Below are positions 16,697-26,728 of a stretch of DNA of 64,000 nucleotides, piece after piece. The stretch lies in assembly GCA_024637195.1 (NCBI GenBank), contig JAGXFN010000002.1, forward strand, positions 62,001 through 126,000. The letters are read 5' to 3'. The first letter of the stretch is position 1; the number at the start of each line of letters is the position of its first letter. Both the position numbers and the translations under genes were made by a program. A model generated the notes under the pieces. The model had not been told where the DNA came from. It did no database searches and worked only from the letters and a program-made list of their open reading frames with translations. Source of the DNA: Arcobacter sp. (GTDB taxonomy: Bacteria > Campylobacterota > Campylobacteria > Campylobacterales > Sulfurimonadaceae).

Positions 16697-17287
16697 TTAC
16701 TTTTTAGAATTTTTTGAAATGACTTCGTCAATCATACCGTATTTTTTGGCTTCTTCTGCAGACATAAAGTTGTCTCTTTCTGTATCTAGAGCAATCTTTG
16801 CTACTTTTTGACCCGTATTCTCCGCCAAGATAACATTTAGGTCATCTTTCATGCGCTGAATCTCTTTTGCCTGGATCTGAATGTCTGTGGACTGGCCTTG
16901 AGCACCACCGGAAGGCTGGTGGATCATGATGCGGGAGTTTGGAAGCGAATAACGCTTTCCTTTTGTTCCTGCACTGAGCAAAAATGCGCCCATAGAAGCC
17001 GCCTGTCCGACACATATCGTCGAAACGTCAGGTCTTATGTAGTTCATCGTATCAAAAATGGACATTCCGGATGTAATTACACCGCCCGGAGAGTTGATAT
17101 AGAAATAGATATCTTTCTCAGGATCTTCTGCTTCAAGAAAAAGAAGCTGAGCTATGATAGTTGAAGCGACTTGGTCATTCACCTCGCCGCTTAGCATAAC
17201 AATACGGTCTTTTAAGAGACGTGAAAAGATATCATACGATCTCTCTCCGCGCCCTGATTTTTCTATTACATAAGGAATATAACTCAC
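16697..17287 (-). CDS. clpP: ATP-dependent Clp protease proteolytic subunit
   Basis: The 196 residues match ClpP length. The catalytic triad is visible: Ser in '[14 protein letters not shown]', His in '[10 protein letters not shown]' and Asp in '[13 protein letters not shown]'. N-terminal '[18 protein letters not shown]' is typical. It forms the tetradecameric chamber fed by ClpX or ClpA. It follows tig at once (1-base gap), an arrangement common in bacteria. Confidence 0.97.
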   Translation of the reverse strand: MSYIPYVIEKSGRGERSYDIFSRLLKDRIVMLSGEVNDQVASTIIAQLLFLEAEDPEKDIYFYINSPGGVITSGMSIFDTMNYIRPDVSTICVGQAASMGAFLLSAGTKGKRYSLPNSRIMIHQPSGGAQGQSTDIQIQAKEIQRMKDDLNVILAENTGQKVAKIALDTERDNFMSAEEAKKYGMIDEVISKNSKK

Positions 17288-17288
17288 A

Positions 17289-18587
17289 TTAGTCCTTTAG
17301 TTTTGCGTCGATCAGTTTTGTAAGGACCTTGTCTTCTACCATCGCCATCTGGATCGCAGGAAGGTAGCCGGATTTTTTGTAGTTGTCATAAACACCTGCA
17401 GGGTCTTGACCCATCTGCATGGCTTCAAAGTAGATCGTCTGCATTACTTCATTCTCTTCGACTTTGATGTTCTCAGCCTTGGCCAAGGCATCAATAATGA
17501 AGGTCGCTTTTACCGAACGTGTTGCATCTTCGCGGAACTCTTCACGAAGTGTTTGGACTTTGTCGGCATTCTCTCTGAGTTCGCTGATCTCTTCTTCGCT
17601 CATCGTCTGCGCTTTTTTGTTTAGGGCCATATCCATTTCTTGCTCAACAACAAAGGCAGGAAGGTCGAAGTTAAATGTTTCTACGAATTTTTCAAGAAGT
17701 GCCGGCTTTAGCTCATCATTGTAAAGTTTAGAAAGTGCTTCATTTTCAAGCTGCTGCTGGATCTTTTCTTTGAGCATATCCATGCTTGCATCTTCTTCGC
17801 CAGGAAGCATCTTCTTCGCCAAAGCTGCGTCAAGACGTACTTTTTCTTTTTCCTGGATAGCGTTGACCTTTACCTTGAAATCAGCGTCTTTGCCGGCAAG
17901 TTTTTCGCCGCCGTAGTTTTCAGGGAAAGTGACTTTGACAATCTTCTCTTCGCCTTTTTTCATTCCGATGACCTGATCTTCAAATCCAGGGATGAACTGT
18001 TTGCTGCCAAGCGTCAATGAAAAGTTTTCAGCCGCTCCGCCTTCAAAGAGTTCACCGTCCACAGAACCTTCAAAATTGATAAGGGCAGCATCGCCTTCAA
18101 CAAGGGCGCGGTCCTCTTCAACATCAACAAGAGCAGACTGGGCCTGAGCGAGTTCATGGATACGGTCGGTAACAGCCTTGGCAGTAATTTTTGGTTTTTT
18201 AACATCAGAAACAAGATCAGCATAACCGTCAATCTTGATCTGGGGACGCATAGCGATTTTTATCTCAACATCGATCTTGTCATCTGATTTTTCAAACTTG
18301 ACGACCTGAGGCTCTCCGATAAGTGCGTCGCTTGCAGCGCCGAGGTCTTTTAGACCTAGGTCAAGTACTTTGCGTAGCTCTTCGGCCTCGGCATCTTGAA
18401 CAAGACGCTCACCGTACTGTTTTTTTACTGCAGAAACAGGCACTTTTCCCTTGCGGAAACCGTCGATCTTGGCATCTTTAGAGAGCTGTTTGGCAAGACG
18501 CTCCAGATTAGCATCTATATCAGCTTTTGCTAATGTAGCAGTGATTTCAGCATTTGCGCCGTCGATTCTATTGGTTTTAAGTTCCAT
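17289..18587 (-). CDS. tig: Trigger factor
   Basis: The 432 residues comprise an N-terminal ribosome-binding domain with the signature 'GFRKGKVP' (about residues 44-51), a PPIase domain (about 150-240: '[20 protein letters not shown]', '[16 protein letters not shown]') and a C-terminal chaperone domain. It binds L23 at the exit tunnel and shields nascent chains. It is the first gene of the tig-clpP-GGDEF-def operon and is divergent from folE. Confidence 0.97.
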   Translation of the reverse strand: MELKTNRIDGANAEITATLAKADIDANLERLAKQLSKDAKIDGFRKGKVPVSAVKKQYGERLVQDAEAEELRKVLDLGLKDLGAASDALIGEPQVVKFEKSDDKIDVEIKIAMRPQIKIDGYADLVSDVKKPKITAKAVTDRIHELAQAQSALVDVEEDRALVEGDAALINFEGSVDGELFEGGAAENFSLTLGSKQFIPGFEDQVIGMKKGEEKIVKVTFPENYGGEKLAGKDADFKVKVNAIQEKEKVRLDAALAKKMLPGEEDASMDMLKEKIQQQLENEALSKLYNDELKPALLEKFVETFNFDLPAFVVEQEMDMALNKKAQTMSEEEISELRENADKVQTLREEFREDATRSVKATFIIDALAKAENIKVEENEVMQTIYFEAMQMGQDPAGVYDNYKKSGYLPAIQMAMVEDKVLTKLIDAKLKD

Positions 18588-18680
18588 TAAATCCCTTTTA
18601 TATTTTAGTAGCAGATCGCATTGGCGAATGTTACCAGTTGATTAATTTGTGCGATTTTAGCGAAATATTCCTTTTTTTTC

Positions 18681-18686
18681 TATAAT
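18681..18686 (+). promoter_or_regulatory. -10 box for folE-fliI
   Basis: TATAAT preceded by a run of eight T lies about 70 bases before the likely folE start, in the divergent tig/folE gap. Confidence 0.55.
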
Positions 18687-18755
18687 AGGATAGGTTTACC
18701 TCGAAACAAGCGAAGAAGTGATATTCTGTCAAGACTAAAAGCGAGGGTATTGATT

Positions 18756-19340
18756 GTGAGCGATCTTAGCAAAGAAGCGTTTGAAAATGCAGTGAAGACA
18801 ATGATGCGTAGTGTCGGGGAAGATCCCGAGCGCGAGGGGCTGGTGAAAACTCCCGAACGTGTCTACAAAGCGTATGAGTTTATGTATGGCGGCTATAAAG
18901 AAGATCCGAATGAGGTCCTCAATTCGGCGCTTTTTAGCAGTTCAAACGACGAGATGGTCTTGATCAAAGACATCGAACTCTACTCTACCTGTGAGCACCA
19001 TCTCTTGCCTATCATCGGGCGTGCCCATGTCGCTTATATCCCCGACGGAAAAGTCGTGGGCCTCTCTAAGATACCCCGTGTTGTCGACATCTTTTCGCGC
19101 CGTATGCAGATACAGGAGCAGCTGACAGAACAGATTGCCGACGCTATCATGAAAACGATCAAACCAAAAGGGGTTGCAGTCGTAATCCAGGCGCGCCATA
19201 TGTGTATGGAGATGCGCGGAGTCGAGAAGATCAACTCGACCACCACATCATCTGCACTGCGCGGACTCTTTAAAAAAGATGAAAAGACCAGGGCGGAGTT
19301 CTTCAGTCTGATCAATGCACCGGTGGGAAACAGGTACTAA
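18756..19340 (+). CDS. folE: GTP cyclohydrolase I
   Basis: About 194 residues. It makes dihydroneopterin triphosphate from GTP, the first step of folate synthesis. Conserved are '[15 protein letters not shown]', the zinc Cys and His in '[11 protein letters not shown]', '[18 protein letters not shown]', and the second zinc Cys in '[11 protein letters not shown]'. The frame is open from a TTG at 18750, but GTG at 18756 has the better spacing (8 bases) after GCGAGGG, so I use it. The fliI start follows the stop by one base. Confidence 0.95.
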   Translation: MSDLSKEAFENAVKTMMRSVGEDPEREGLVKTPERVYKAYEFMYGGYKEDPNEVLNSALFSSSNDEMVLIKDIELYSTCEHHLLPIIGRAHVAYIPDGKVVGLSKIPRVVDIFSRRMQIQEQLTEQIADAIMKTIKPKGVAVVIQARHMCMEMRGVEKINSTTTSSALRGLFKKDEKTRAEFFSLINAPVGNRY

Positions 19341-19341
19341 G

Positions 19342-20649
19342 ATGCCATTAAACTCTCTGCGCGAACGCATCAAAGGCCAAAACTTTTCTCCGACCTTCGG
19401 AATGATCACTGAGATCAACTCCAACATTGTCTTAGCAAAAGGGCTTCGCGTGAGTATCGGGGACACGGTCTGTATGGTCTCCCGGGATACAAATGCGCAT
19501 ACGCTCGGAATGGTGACAGAGGTCCGAACGGCCTATTTTTCGATCAGTCCCTTCTCTTTTGTCGAAGGCTACTGCGTTGGGGATGAAGTCTTTTTGGATC
19601 AAAACGGGATGAAGATCAGTGTCGGCCCGGAGCTTTTGGGACGGGTTGTCGATCCTTTTATGAAACCGATCGACGGCAAAGGGGACATCTCTTGCGCGCT
19701 AAAAGCCTCGATGATCAAAAAACCTATTGCTGCGATGTCGAGGGGAATGATAGACGAAAAGTTCTCGGTGGGCGTGAAGACCATTGACACGCTTCTTAGC
19801 TGCGGAAAAGGCCAAAAACTGGGTATATTTGCCGGCAGCGGTGTGGGCAAATCAACCCTGATGGGGATGATAGTGCGCGGTTCGCAGGCACCGGTAAAAG
19901 TCGTCGCTCTTATCGGTGAGCGCGGGCGCGAGGTGCCTGAGTTTATCGAAAAAAACCTGGGCGGCGACCTTACCAACACCGTTATCGTCGTTGCCACCAG
20001 CGATGACTCTCCTCTGATGCGAAAATACGGCGCCTTTTCTGCAATGAGCGTGGCCGAGTATTTCAAAGAACAGGGACAGGATGTGCTCTTTATGATGGAC
20101 TCGGTCACCCGTTTTGCTATGGCACAACGCGAGATCGGTCTGGCACTAGGCGAGCCGCCCACCTCAAAAGGGTACCCACCTTCGGCCTTGACGCTTCTTC
20201 CTCAGCTGATGGAGAGAGCGGGAAAAGAGGAAGGAAAGGGCTCGATCACCGCCTTCTTTACTGTTTTGGTCGAAGGCGACGATATGAACGATCCCATCGC
20301 CGATCAGTCGCGTTCTATTCTTGACGGCCACATCGTTCTTTCGCGCGAACTCACCGATTTTGGCATCTATCCGCCTATCCATATACTCAACTCCGCTTCA
20401 CGGGTGATGAACGACATCATCTCTCCCGAGCACTTTGAAGCTGCGCGCAAATTCAGACGCCTTTATACATTATTAAAAGAGAATGAGGTGTTGATCCGTA
20501 TCGGGGCTTACACGGCAGGGCACGACGCAGAACTTGATGAGGCGATTTCTAAAAAAGAGAAGATGGAAAAATTCGTTTCACAAGGCGCAGGATATATTTC
20601 GAATTATGAAGAGAGTGTTGAGCAGCTTATTTCACTGATGAAAGCCTAA
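19342..20649 (+). CDS. fliI: Flagellar export ATPase FliI
   Basis: 435 residues from the ATG at 19342, one base after the folE stop. The longer frame from 19315 would overlap folE and adds no conserved sequence. It is the hexameric ATPase at the base of the flagellar type III export apparatus. Walker A 'GIFAGSGVGKSTLMGMI' and 'ALIGERGREVPEFIE' are present, as are 'VLFMMDSVTRFAMAQREIGLALGEPP' in overlapping blocks and the C-terminal domain. The folE-fliI pairing beside tig-clpP-def is shared with Campylobacter. No other flagellar genes are in the window. Confidence 0.95.
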   Translation: MPLNSLRERIKGQNFSPTFGMITEINSNIVLAKGLRVSIGDTVCMVSRDTNAHTLGMVTEVRTAYFSISPFSFVEGYCVGDEVFLDQNGMKISVGPELLGRVVDPFMKPIDGKGDISCALKASMIKKPIAAMSRGMIDEKFSVGVKTIDTLLSCGKGQKLGIFAGSGVGKSTLMGMIVRGSQAPVKVVALIGERGREVPEFIEKNLGGDLTNTVIVVATSDDSPLMRKYGAFSAMSVAEYFKEQGQDVLFMMDSVTRFAMAQREIGLALGEPPTSKGYPPSALTLLPQLMERAGKEEGKGSITAFFTVLVEGDDMNDPIADQSRSILDGHIVLSRELTDFGIYPPIHILNSASRVMNDIISPEHFEAARKFRRLYTLLKENEVLIRIGAYTAGHDAELDEAISKKEKMEKFVSQGAGYISNYEESVEQLISLMKA

Positions 20650-20740
20650 AATATTTTTTAAATAGTAAATTTTACAAATTAATCTTAAGCATAAACTTAA
20701 CAAATATCTATTATCATCACAACATAAAAGAGGACAAAAA

Positions 20741-22014
<1,274 letters not shown>

Positions 22015-22023
22015 AAATAGAAA

Positions 22024-22096
22024 GCGCCAAAAGGCGCAAACGCATCATGCGAGTGAAACTCAGCGTGAGCGTAGAGTCAAGTGAAGGTCAGCCTTC
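22024..22096 (+). promoter_or_regulatory. Cluster of small hairpins between nifS and nifU
   Basis: The 112-base gap holds successive stems: GCGCC/GGCGC (22024-22028 with 22033-22037), CGCAT/ATGCG (22041-22045 with 22047-22051) and GAAGG/CCTTC (22083-22087 with 22092-22096), the last followed by ATTTTATAAAAT. They could set the relative stability or read-through of the two parts of the mRNA, or act as a weak terminator. Confidence 0.4.
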
Positions 22097-22126
22097 ATTT
22101 TATAAAATAAAATCAAGGAGCACAAA

Positions 22127-23101
22127 ATGGCAAAGAATGATATTTTAGGCGAATCTTTATGGGACGCCTACTCAAATAAAGTAACAACGTTGATGAACAA
22201 TCCGCAGCACCAAGGCGAGATCACCGAAGAAGAGGCAGAAGCTCACGGAAACAAGCTTATTGTTGCCGATTTCGGCGCGGAGAGCTGTGGAGATGCGGTT
22301 CGTCTGTACTGGGAGATTGATCCTAAAAGCGACAAGATCGTCAACTCTAAATTCAAAAGTTTCGGCTGTGGTACGGCAATCGCCAGTTCTGATGTTATGA
22401 CAGAGCTTTGTATCGGTAAAACAGTACAAGAAGCGGTAAAGATCACCAACATCGATGTTGAGTTAGCCCTTCGTGACAATCCTGAGACCCCGGCTGTTCC
22501 GCCTCAGAAGATGCACTGTTCGGTCATGGCGTACGATGTTATCAAAAAAGCAGCCGGACTGTACCTGGGTGTTGATGAGGCAAGCTTTGAAGAAGAGATC
22601 ATCGTCTGCGAATGTGCGCGGGTCTCTTTGAACACACTCAAAGATGTTATTCGTATCAACGACCTGACAACGGTTGAGCAGATCACGGACTACACCAAGG
22701 CCGGCGGCTTCTGTAAGTCATGTATCAAGCCGGGCGGACACGAAGACCGTGAGTACTATCTTGTCGATATCCTTGCCGACACGCGCAAAGAGATCGATCA
22801 GGAAAAAATGGCCAAGGCTGCAGATGCCGGTCTTTCAGGTGACTTCGGCGCAATGACCTTGGTCCAAAAGATCAAAGCGATTGACGCAGTAGTCGATGAG
22901 AATATCCGCCAGTTCCTTGTTATGGACGGCGGTGATATGGAAGTTATCGATGTGAAGACATCGGATGAGAACATCGATGTTTACATTCGTTATTTGGGTG
23001 CATGTAATGGTTGTGCAAGTTCTTCAACAGGAACTCTGTATGCAATCGAAGCGGCACTAAAAGAGAAACTTTCCAACAAGATCCGCGTACTTCCTATCTA
23101 A
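22127..23101 (+). CDS. nifU: Full-length Fe-S scaffold NifU
   Basis: The 324 residues have all three NifU parts: an N-terminal IscU-like scaffold (about 1-135; cysteines in 'KSFGCGTAIA', 'MTELCIGK' and 'KMHCSVMAYD'), a central [2Fe-2S] BFD-like domain (about 155-205; 'VCECARVS' and 'FCKSCIKPGGHE') and a C-terminal Nfu domain ('YLGACNGCASSSTGTLYAIE'). It assembles clusters with sulfur from NifS. The SD is AAGGAG. Confidence 0.96.
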   Translation: MAKNDILGESLWDAYSNKVTTLMNNPQHQGEITEEEAEAHGNKLIVADFGAESCGDAVRLYWEIDPKSDKIVNSKFKSFGCGTAIASSDVMTELCIGKTVQEAVKITNIDVELALRDNPETPAVPPQKMHCSVMAYDVIKKAAGLYLGVDEASFEEEIIVCECARVSLNTLKDVIRINDLTTVEQITDYTKAGGFCKSCIKPGGHEDREYYLVDILADTRKEIDQEKMAKAADAGLSGDFGAMTLVQKIKAIDAVVDENIRQFLVMDGGDMEVIDVKTSDENIDVYIRYLGACNGCASSSTGTLYAIEAALKEKLSNKIRVLPI

Positions 23102-23110
23102 GCTACATAC

Positions 23111-23131
23111 GCGAAAGAGTTTCTCTTTCGC
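23111..23131 (+). terminator. Hairpin after nifU
   Basis: A perfect 9-bp stem GCGAAAGAG/CTCTTTCGC with loop TTT lies ten bases after the nifU stop. No T run follows directly, so termination would be partial. It may instead protect the mRNA 3' end. Confidence 0.45.
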
Positions 23132-23249
23132 CGTGTTCTGAGCGCAAAAATTGCATTGCCTGCACTTACCGTATCCCTTCTTTTTCCTTAAGTATAGATC
23201 TACCAAATTTTATTGTCTTATTGTTGTTAATTTATGCAATTATTAGTGC

Positions 23250-23255
23250 TATAAT
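23250..23255 (+). promoter_or_regulatory. -10 box for the OmpA-type lipoprotein gene
   Basis: TATAAT lies 34 bases before the ATG at 23289, in a T-rich stretch. The SD is AAGGA. Confidence 0.5.
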
Positions 23256-23288
23256 AATTTTATCTTTTAGAAAATATAAGGAAATCGT

Positions 23289-24113
23289 ATGAAATCAATA
23301 CTTATTTCGGCCTTGACGGCATTGGCGCTGTTGAGTACAGGATGTGTGTCCAAACAAACGCATGAGGCTACCTTAGCGGAGCTTGGAAAAACGCGTGATT
23401 CGTTAAGCGGTGCGCAAAGGTTGATTTCGGATCAGCAAGATCAGATTGACACGCAAACGCTTCAAATTGCAAAAAATACTGCTGAGATTGAACAAAGCAA
23501 TATGGATCTGCAGGCACTTGAAAATAAGAAAAGTGCGCTTCAAGAAGAGTTTGAGAATGTACAAGCACGTTTAAACGAATCGCAGTCTCAGCTTGAAACA
23601 ATGCGTCAGATCGAAGCAGAGACCAAAAAACGAAATGAGATTTATGCCCGTTTTGTAAATGAGCTCCAGAAGATGATCGACGGCGGGCAGCTTACGGTGA
23701 GCATAGAACAAGGACGAATTGTTATCAATCTTCCTGAAAATGTTCTCTTTGCCAGCGGACAGGCAGCCGTCAATACGGAAGGCAAAGAGGCGCTAAAGCA
23801 GATCGCAGGGGTGCTGAAAGAGTTTTCTGAGCGTCGTTTCCAGATCGAAGGGCATACGGACAATGTGCCGATCAAGAGTGCACGCTACCCAAGCAACTGG
23901 GAACTTTCTACCGCACGGGCACTAAGCGTTGTTCACCTGATGATTGATGAGGGCGTGCAGGCGCAAAATGTTTCGGCAGCCGGATTTGGTGAATTTTATC
24001 CTCGCGCAGAGAATGAGACTGCGCAAGGACGGGCACTAAACCGTCGTATTGAGATCATCATGTTGCCTAATCTTGACATTCTTTCGAATGAACTGCCTAA
24101 AGTAACAAAATAA
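23289..24113 (+). CDS. OmpA-like peptidoglycan-binding lipoprotein with coiled coil
   Basis: The 274 residues begin with a lipoprotein signal ('ALALLSTGC', Cys at about residue 19), then a long coiled coil (about 25-125, rich in Gln, Glu and Leu), and an OmpA/MotB C-terminal domain (about 135-265) with 'FQIEGHTDNVPI', 'NWELSTARA' and 'ALNRRIEIIM', which grips peptidoglycan. The layout resembles YiaD/Pal-type or MotB-like envelope linkers, here with a stalk. It probably anchors the outer membrane to the cell wall. It stands alone between its own promoter and a strong terminator. Confidence 0.88.
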   Translation: MKSILISALTALALLSTGCVSKQTHEATLAELGKTRDSLSGAQRLISDQQDQIDTQTLQIAKNTAEIEQSNMDLQALENKKSALQEEFENVQARLNESQSQLETMRQIEAETKKRNEIYARFVNELQKMIDGGQLTVSIEQGRIVINLPENVLFASGQAAVNTEGKEALKQIAGVLKEFSERRFQIEGHTDNVPIKSARYPSNWELSTARALSVVHLMIDEGVQAQNVSAAGFGEFYPRAENETAQGRALNRRIEIIMLPNLDILSNELPKVTK

Positions 24114-24121
24114 TCCTCTCT

Positions 24122-24149
24122 CAATAAAGGAGAACTTTCTCCTTTATTG
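24122..24149. terminator. Bidirectional terminator
   Basis: A perfect 12-bp stem (24122-24133 with 24138-24149) has loop ACTT and lies between the convergent lipoprotein and PhoH genes. The A/T-rich outer end of the stem helps it act in both directions. Confidence 0.75.
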
Positions 24150-24233
24150 CAGTAATATCCTCGCACTTCAACATTCCAGAGCCAAAATCTTTTAAGCAAT
24201 TCTAGAGTTAAGTTTTTGGTTACTTTTTGACAA

Positions 24234-25715
24234 TTAAAAATTCTTATCGAACCAGGTTGCGATCTGGCTGCGTATCGTATGTCTGAGCTGTATACCTGCG
24301 ATATAGTCGGCAGTTTTTGCTTTTTTGAGCAGGTCAACAAGGGCATTTCTTCGTTTGGAGAGAAAAGGGTGATCAATCTGGTTGATGTCGCCCATCACGA
24401 CCATACGGGTATCTTCTCCCATACGCGTACCGACGAGCTTCATCGTCGCTGAGGTCATGTTCTGGGCCTCATCAATAATGATAAACTTTTTTGCGATCGT
24501 CGTTCCGCGAAGGTGGGCGATATCCATCACCTCGATGTTGTGGTTGACCATAAAGATCTCGGTCGCTGTTTCTTGTTTCATCGAGTTGATGTTGCCGGCA
24601 TATTCGACCTGAGAGTTGATGGAGCGTTTTTTCATCTGCTCGATCGTAAAGTTTATCGCCGAATAGAGCGGATACATGAAGTAGCCGAGCTTCTGCCCCT
24701 CATCGCCTTTGCGAAACCCCAGTTCAGCCTGCGGATCGTTTGCCGTCACCGTGTTACGCGCGTAAACGATGCCTTCTACGATCCCCTCTTTGTAGAGTTC
24801 AAGGCCTGCTTGCAAAGCGATAAGGGTCTTTCCTGAACCGGTGGAGCCGGCAACAACAGTGACAAAGTTTTGCGGATGGGTGAGCATGGAGTAGTAGAAC
24901 TTCTGCTCGAGGTTGATGGGGCGCACAAGCGTTTCATCAAAGTTTTCGCCGAAACGACGGTCAAAATCACACCAGTCAAGATTTTGGTTGAGAGAGAGCG
25001 CATGTTTTTGAATACCTGTCTCATAGATCTGCGAGTTTTTGTCGCCCGCTTCTTGAACAAAGGTGATCTGCTCAAAGTTCATGTGCCCCTCGGGATTTTC
25101 AAGCTGAGGGTCATCCCCTGTGTAGGGATAGGTGTAAGCGAAGTCTATCTCATCTGGCCGGTCAACGCGCGAGTTTCGGATGCTTTGCGTCTCTACTCCC
25201 TGGACTTCGGAGGAGATCTTAAAAGAGATGTCGTTGGTCAGTAGAACCAGTTTGTATTCCTGCGCAATCTCGGCAATCTTTGCATCGTTAAGCCCGCGTG
25301 AATGTGAGAAGTGCTGCTCAACATGGTAGACTTCTCGGTAAATGATGAAGACGGGGATGTCCTCTCCGAGCTGATTCTCTTGCAAAAGAGAGTGTTCGAA
25401 ATTGACACTCAGGCGGTAGTATTTGTCTTCATTGTTTTTCGGATCTTTGCTGTAGCCGGATTGTATACATTCTGGAAGTTCGGAAAACTCAACGGTTCTT
25501 CCCTGTTCGTTGTCACTACAGCGGAAAAATTCACGTGCACGAAAGCCCGCTTCTCCTCTCATGTCATCTTTTTTATTGTTCAGTTCGGCCAAGACTATAT
25601 TGGTGATCAAGACGGCATTTTGGCCGTTATCATAGAGTCTGAGGATGTGGGCAGGGTCATCAAGTATAACGGAGGTATCAAGGAGGTAACAGTTCTGTTT
25701 CAAGTTCTCTGTCAT
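24234..25715 (-). CDS. PIN-PhoH fusion protein (PhoH2/YlaK type)
   Basis: The 493 residues carry an N-terminal PIN ribonuclease domain (about 8-170; acidic residues in 'YLLDTSVILDDP', 'VLAELN', 'LNDAKIAEIAQ' and 'LLTNDIS') joined to a PhoH ATPase domain (about 255-485; Walker A 'VVAGSTGSGKTLIALQA', Walker B 'KKFIIIDEAQNMT', 'VVMGDINQIDHP'). Mycobacterial PhoH2 with this layout unwinds and cuts RNA. A role in RNA turnover under stress is the best guess. A possible ribosome site AAGGTG precedes the ATG. Confidence 0.92.
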   Translation of the reverse strand: MTENLKQNCYLLDTSVILDDPAHILRLYDNGQNAVLITNIVLAELNNKKDDMRGEAGFRAREFFRCSDNEQGRTVEFSELPECIQSGYSKDPKNNEDKYYRLSVNFEHSLLQENQLGEDIPVFIIYREVYHVEQHFSHSRGLNDAKIAEIAQEYKLVLLTNDISFKISSEVQGVETQSIRNSRVDRPDEIDFAYTYPYTGDDPQLENPEGHMNFEQITFVQEAGDKNSQIYETGIQKHALSLNQNLDWCDFDRRFGENFDETLVRPINLEQKFYYSMLTHPQNFVTVVAGSTGSGKTLIALQAGLELYKEGIVEGIVYARNTVTANDPQAELGFRKGDEGQKLGYFMYPLYSAINFTIEQMKKRSINSQVEYAGNINSMKQETATEIFMVNHNIEVMDIAHLRGTTIAKKFIIIDEAQNMTSATMKLVGTRMGEDTRMVVMGDINQIDHPFLSKRRNALVDLLKKAKTADYIAGIQLRHTIRSQIATWFDKNF

Positions 25716-25824
25716 GTATGCACCTTATTAAAGATAGAATGAGTCATTAAACCATACTAAACAAAAAACAAATCTTAAGAAGAGGAAACGGAGCAGATAA
25801 TTAACTCAGATGAAGAAAGTAAGT

Positions 25825-26052
25825 CTAGATCACACGCAGTTGCAAAAGCGCCTCGTCGTCGATCTCGGCCTGGCTCATCTGCGTCTTGTTCTGATAGATA
25901 TAGGCCACAGGCAGCACATCCCAAAACTTGTCGCCGGGATGCGAGACCCCCGCAAAGTCCAAGAGGCGCTTCTGAATATCCGAAGAGAGCTCGCCAAACA
26001 TGATGGTGTCATCGGCAACACTCGCGCCCAGCTTCGGATTTGTCAGCATCAT
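25825..26052 (-). CDS. Small protein of unknown function, 75 residues
   Basis: An ATG after AGAGGGG opens a 75-codon frame with balanced composition ('TNPKLGASVADDTIMFGELSSDIQ', with 'RLLDFAGVSHPGDKFWDVLPVAY' later) and an acidic C-terminal helix. It has no signal peptide, membrane helix or Cys. The composition and ribosome site suggest a real gene. I do not recognise the family. It lies upstream of phoH on the same strand with a gap of about 110 bases. Confidence 0.65.
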   Translation of the reverse strand: MMLTNPKLGASVADDTIMFGELSSDIQKRLLDFAGVSHPGDKFWDVLPVAYIYQNKTQMSQAEIDDEALLQLRVI

Positions 26053-26260
26053 AACCCCTCTTGTTTTATGAACAATTATATATCAAAGACAATGGTAATA
26101 AAGTTAATTTTGCGAATTGTAAGAATATTTTTGAAAATCAGCAGTTTCGTAAGAGAGGAGAAGTTTTAAAAGAGAATACTTTGAAAAATATAGCTTTTTT
26201 TGCACAATTTAAAGAAATACTAAAATAAATTTGGCTATCCTTGCACTCTTCATTACAAAT

Positions 26261-26336
26261 GGTCCGTTAGCTCAGTTGGTAGAGCGCTACCTCGACAAGG
26301 TAGATGTCACTGGTTCGAGTCCAGTACGGACCACCA
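26261..26336 (+). tRNA. tRNA-Val(GAC)
   Basis: This is a 76-base tRNA with encoded CCA. The anticodon loop TCGACAA sits between CTACC and GGTAG, giving GAC. The acceptor stem is GGTCCGT/ACGGACC. It stands alone and is followed by a region with a decayed gene fragment. Confidence 0.97.
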
Positions 26337-26443
26337 TTCAAAAATTCTTTTTTTATTTGACCCCAACTAATGATTTATCACATTTGTAATCCTTCCCTTA
26401 ATTATATTGAAATTCTATCGTTTCTATGTCCTAATAAGTGTAG

Positions 26444-26596
26444 CCAGGTCACAATCTGGCGGATCTTCTGTGTCGTACCGGCAGATCAGAAGAGGCGCTG
26501 AAGCTTCTTGGGCAGGCTGTGAGCGATGATGCACAAACACAGGCTCTCATTAAAACCACGCGCGAAGAGATTGGCAGAGGCTGCTCACCCCTATAA
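26444..26596 (+). pseudogene. Remnant of a TPR-repeat protein gene
   Basis: Between tRNA-Val and the next operon a stop-bounded frame of 50 codons reads '...HNLADLLCRTGRSEEALKLLGQAV', then about 22 more residues and a TAA (26594-26596). The spacing of Leu, Ala, Gly and Glu is that of a tetratricopeptide repeat. There is no start codon or ribosome site, and a TAG (26441-26443) stands right in front. It looks like the C-terminal end of a lost gene. The rest of the gap (26337-26440 and 26597-26685) is AT-rich and holds nothing else I can identify. Confidence 0.5.
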
Positions 26597-26685
26597 AGCA
26601 ACAATTCAGCTACTGCATGAAAGTTTATAACAAATATTGATATTTTCTGTCTTGAAACATTCAGACCATTGTAACTTTCTTGGAG

Positions 26686-26691
26686 TATAAT
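26686..26691 (+). promoter_or_regulatory. -10 box for the protease/transglutaminase/ATP-grasp operon
   Basis: TATAAT lies 38 bases before the TTG start at 26729, predicting transcription from about 26698. Confidence 0.5.
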
Positions 26692-26728
26692 TCTGGAAAT
26701 TTGTTTACAATAAAAACAGGATGTCGCC

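Noticed and set aside
23011-23292. A 93-codon frame ending in a hydrophobic segment between nifU and the OmpA-type gene
   Set aside because: It starts inside nifU. The hydrophobic end comes from T-rich promoter sequence and there is no ribosome site.
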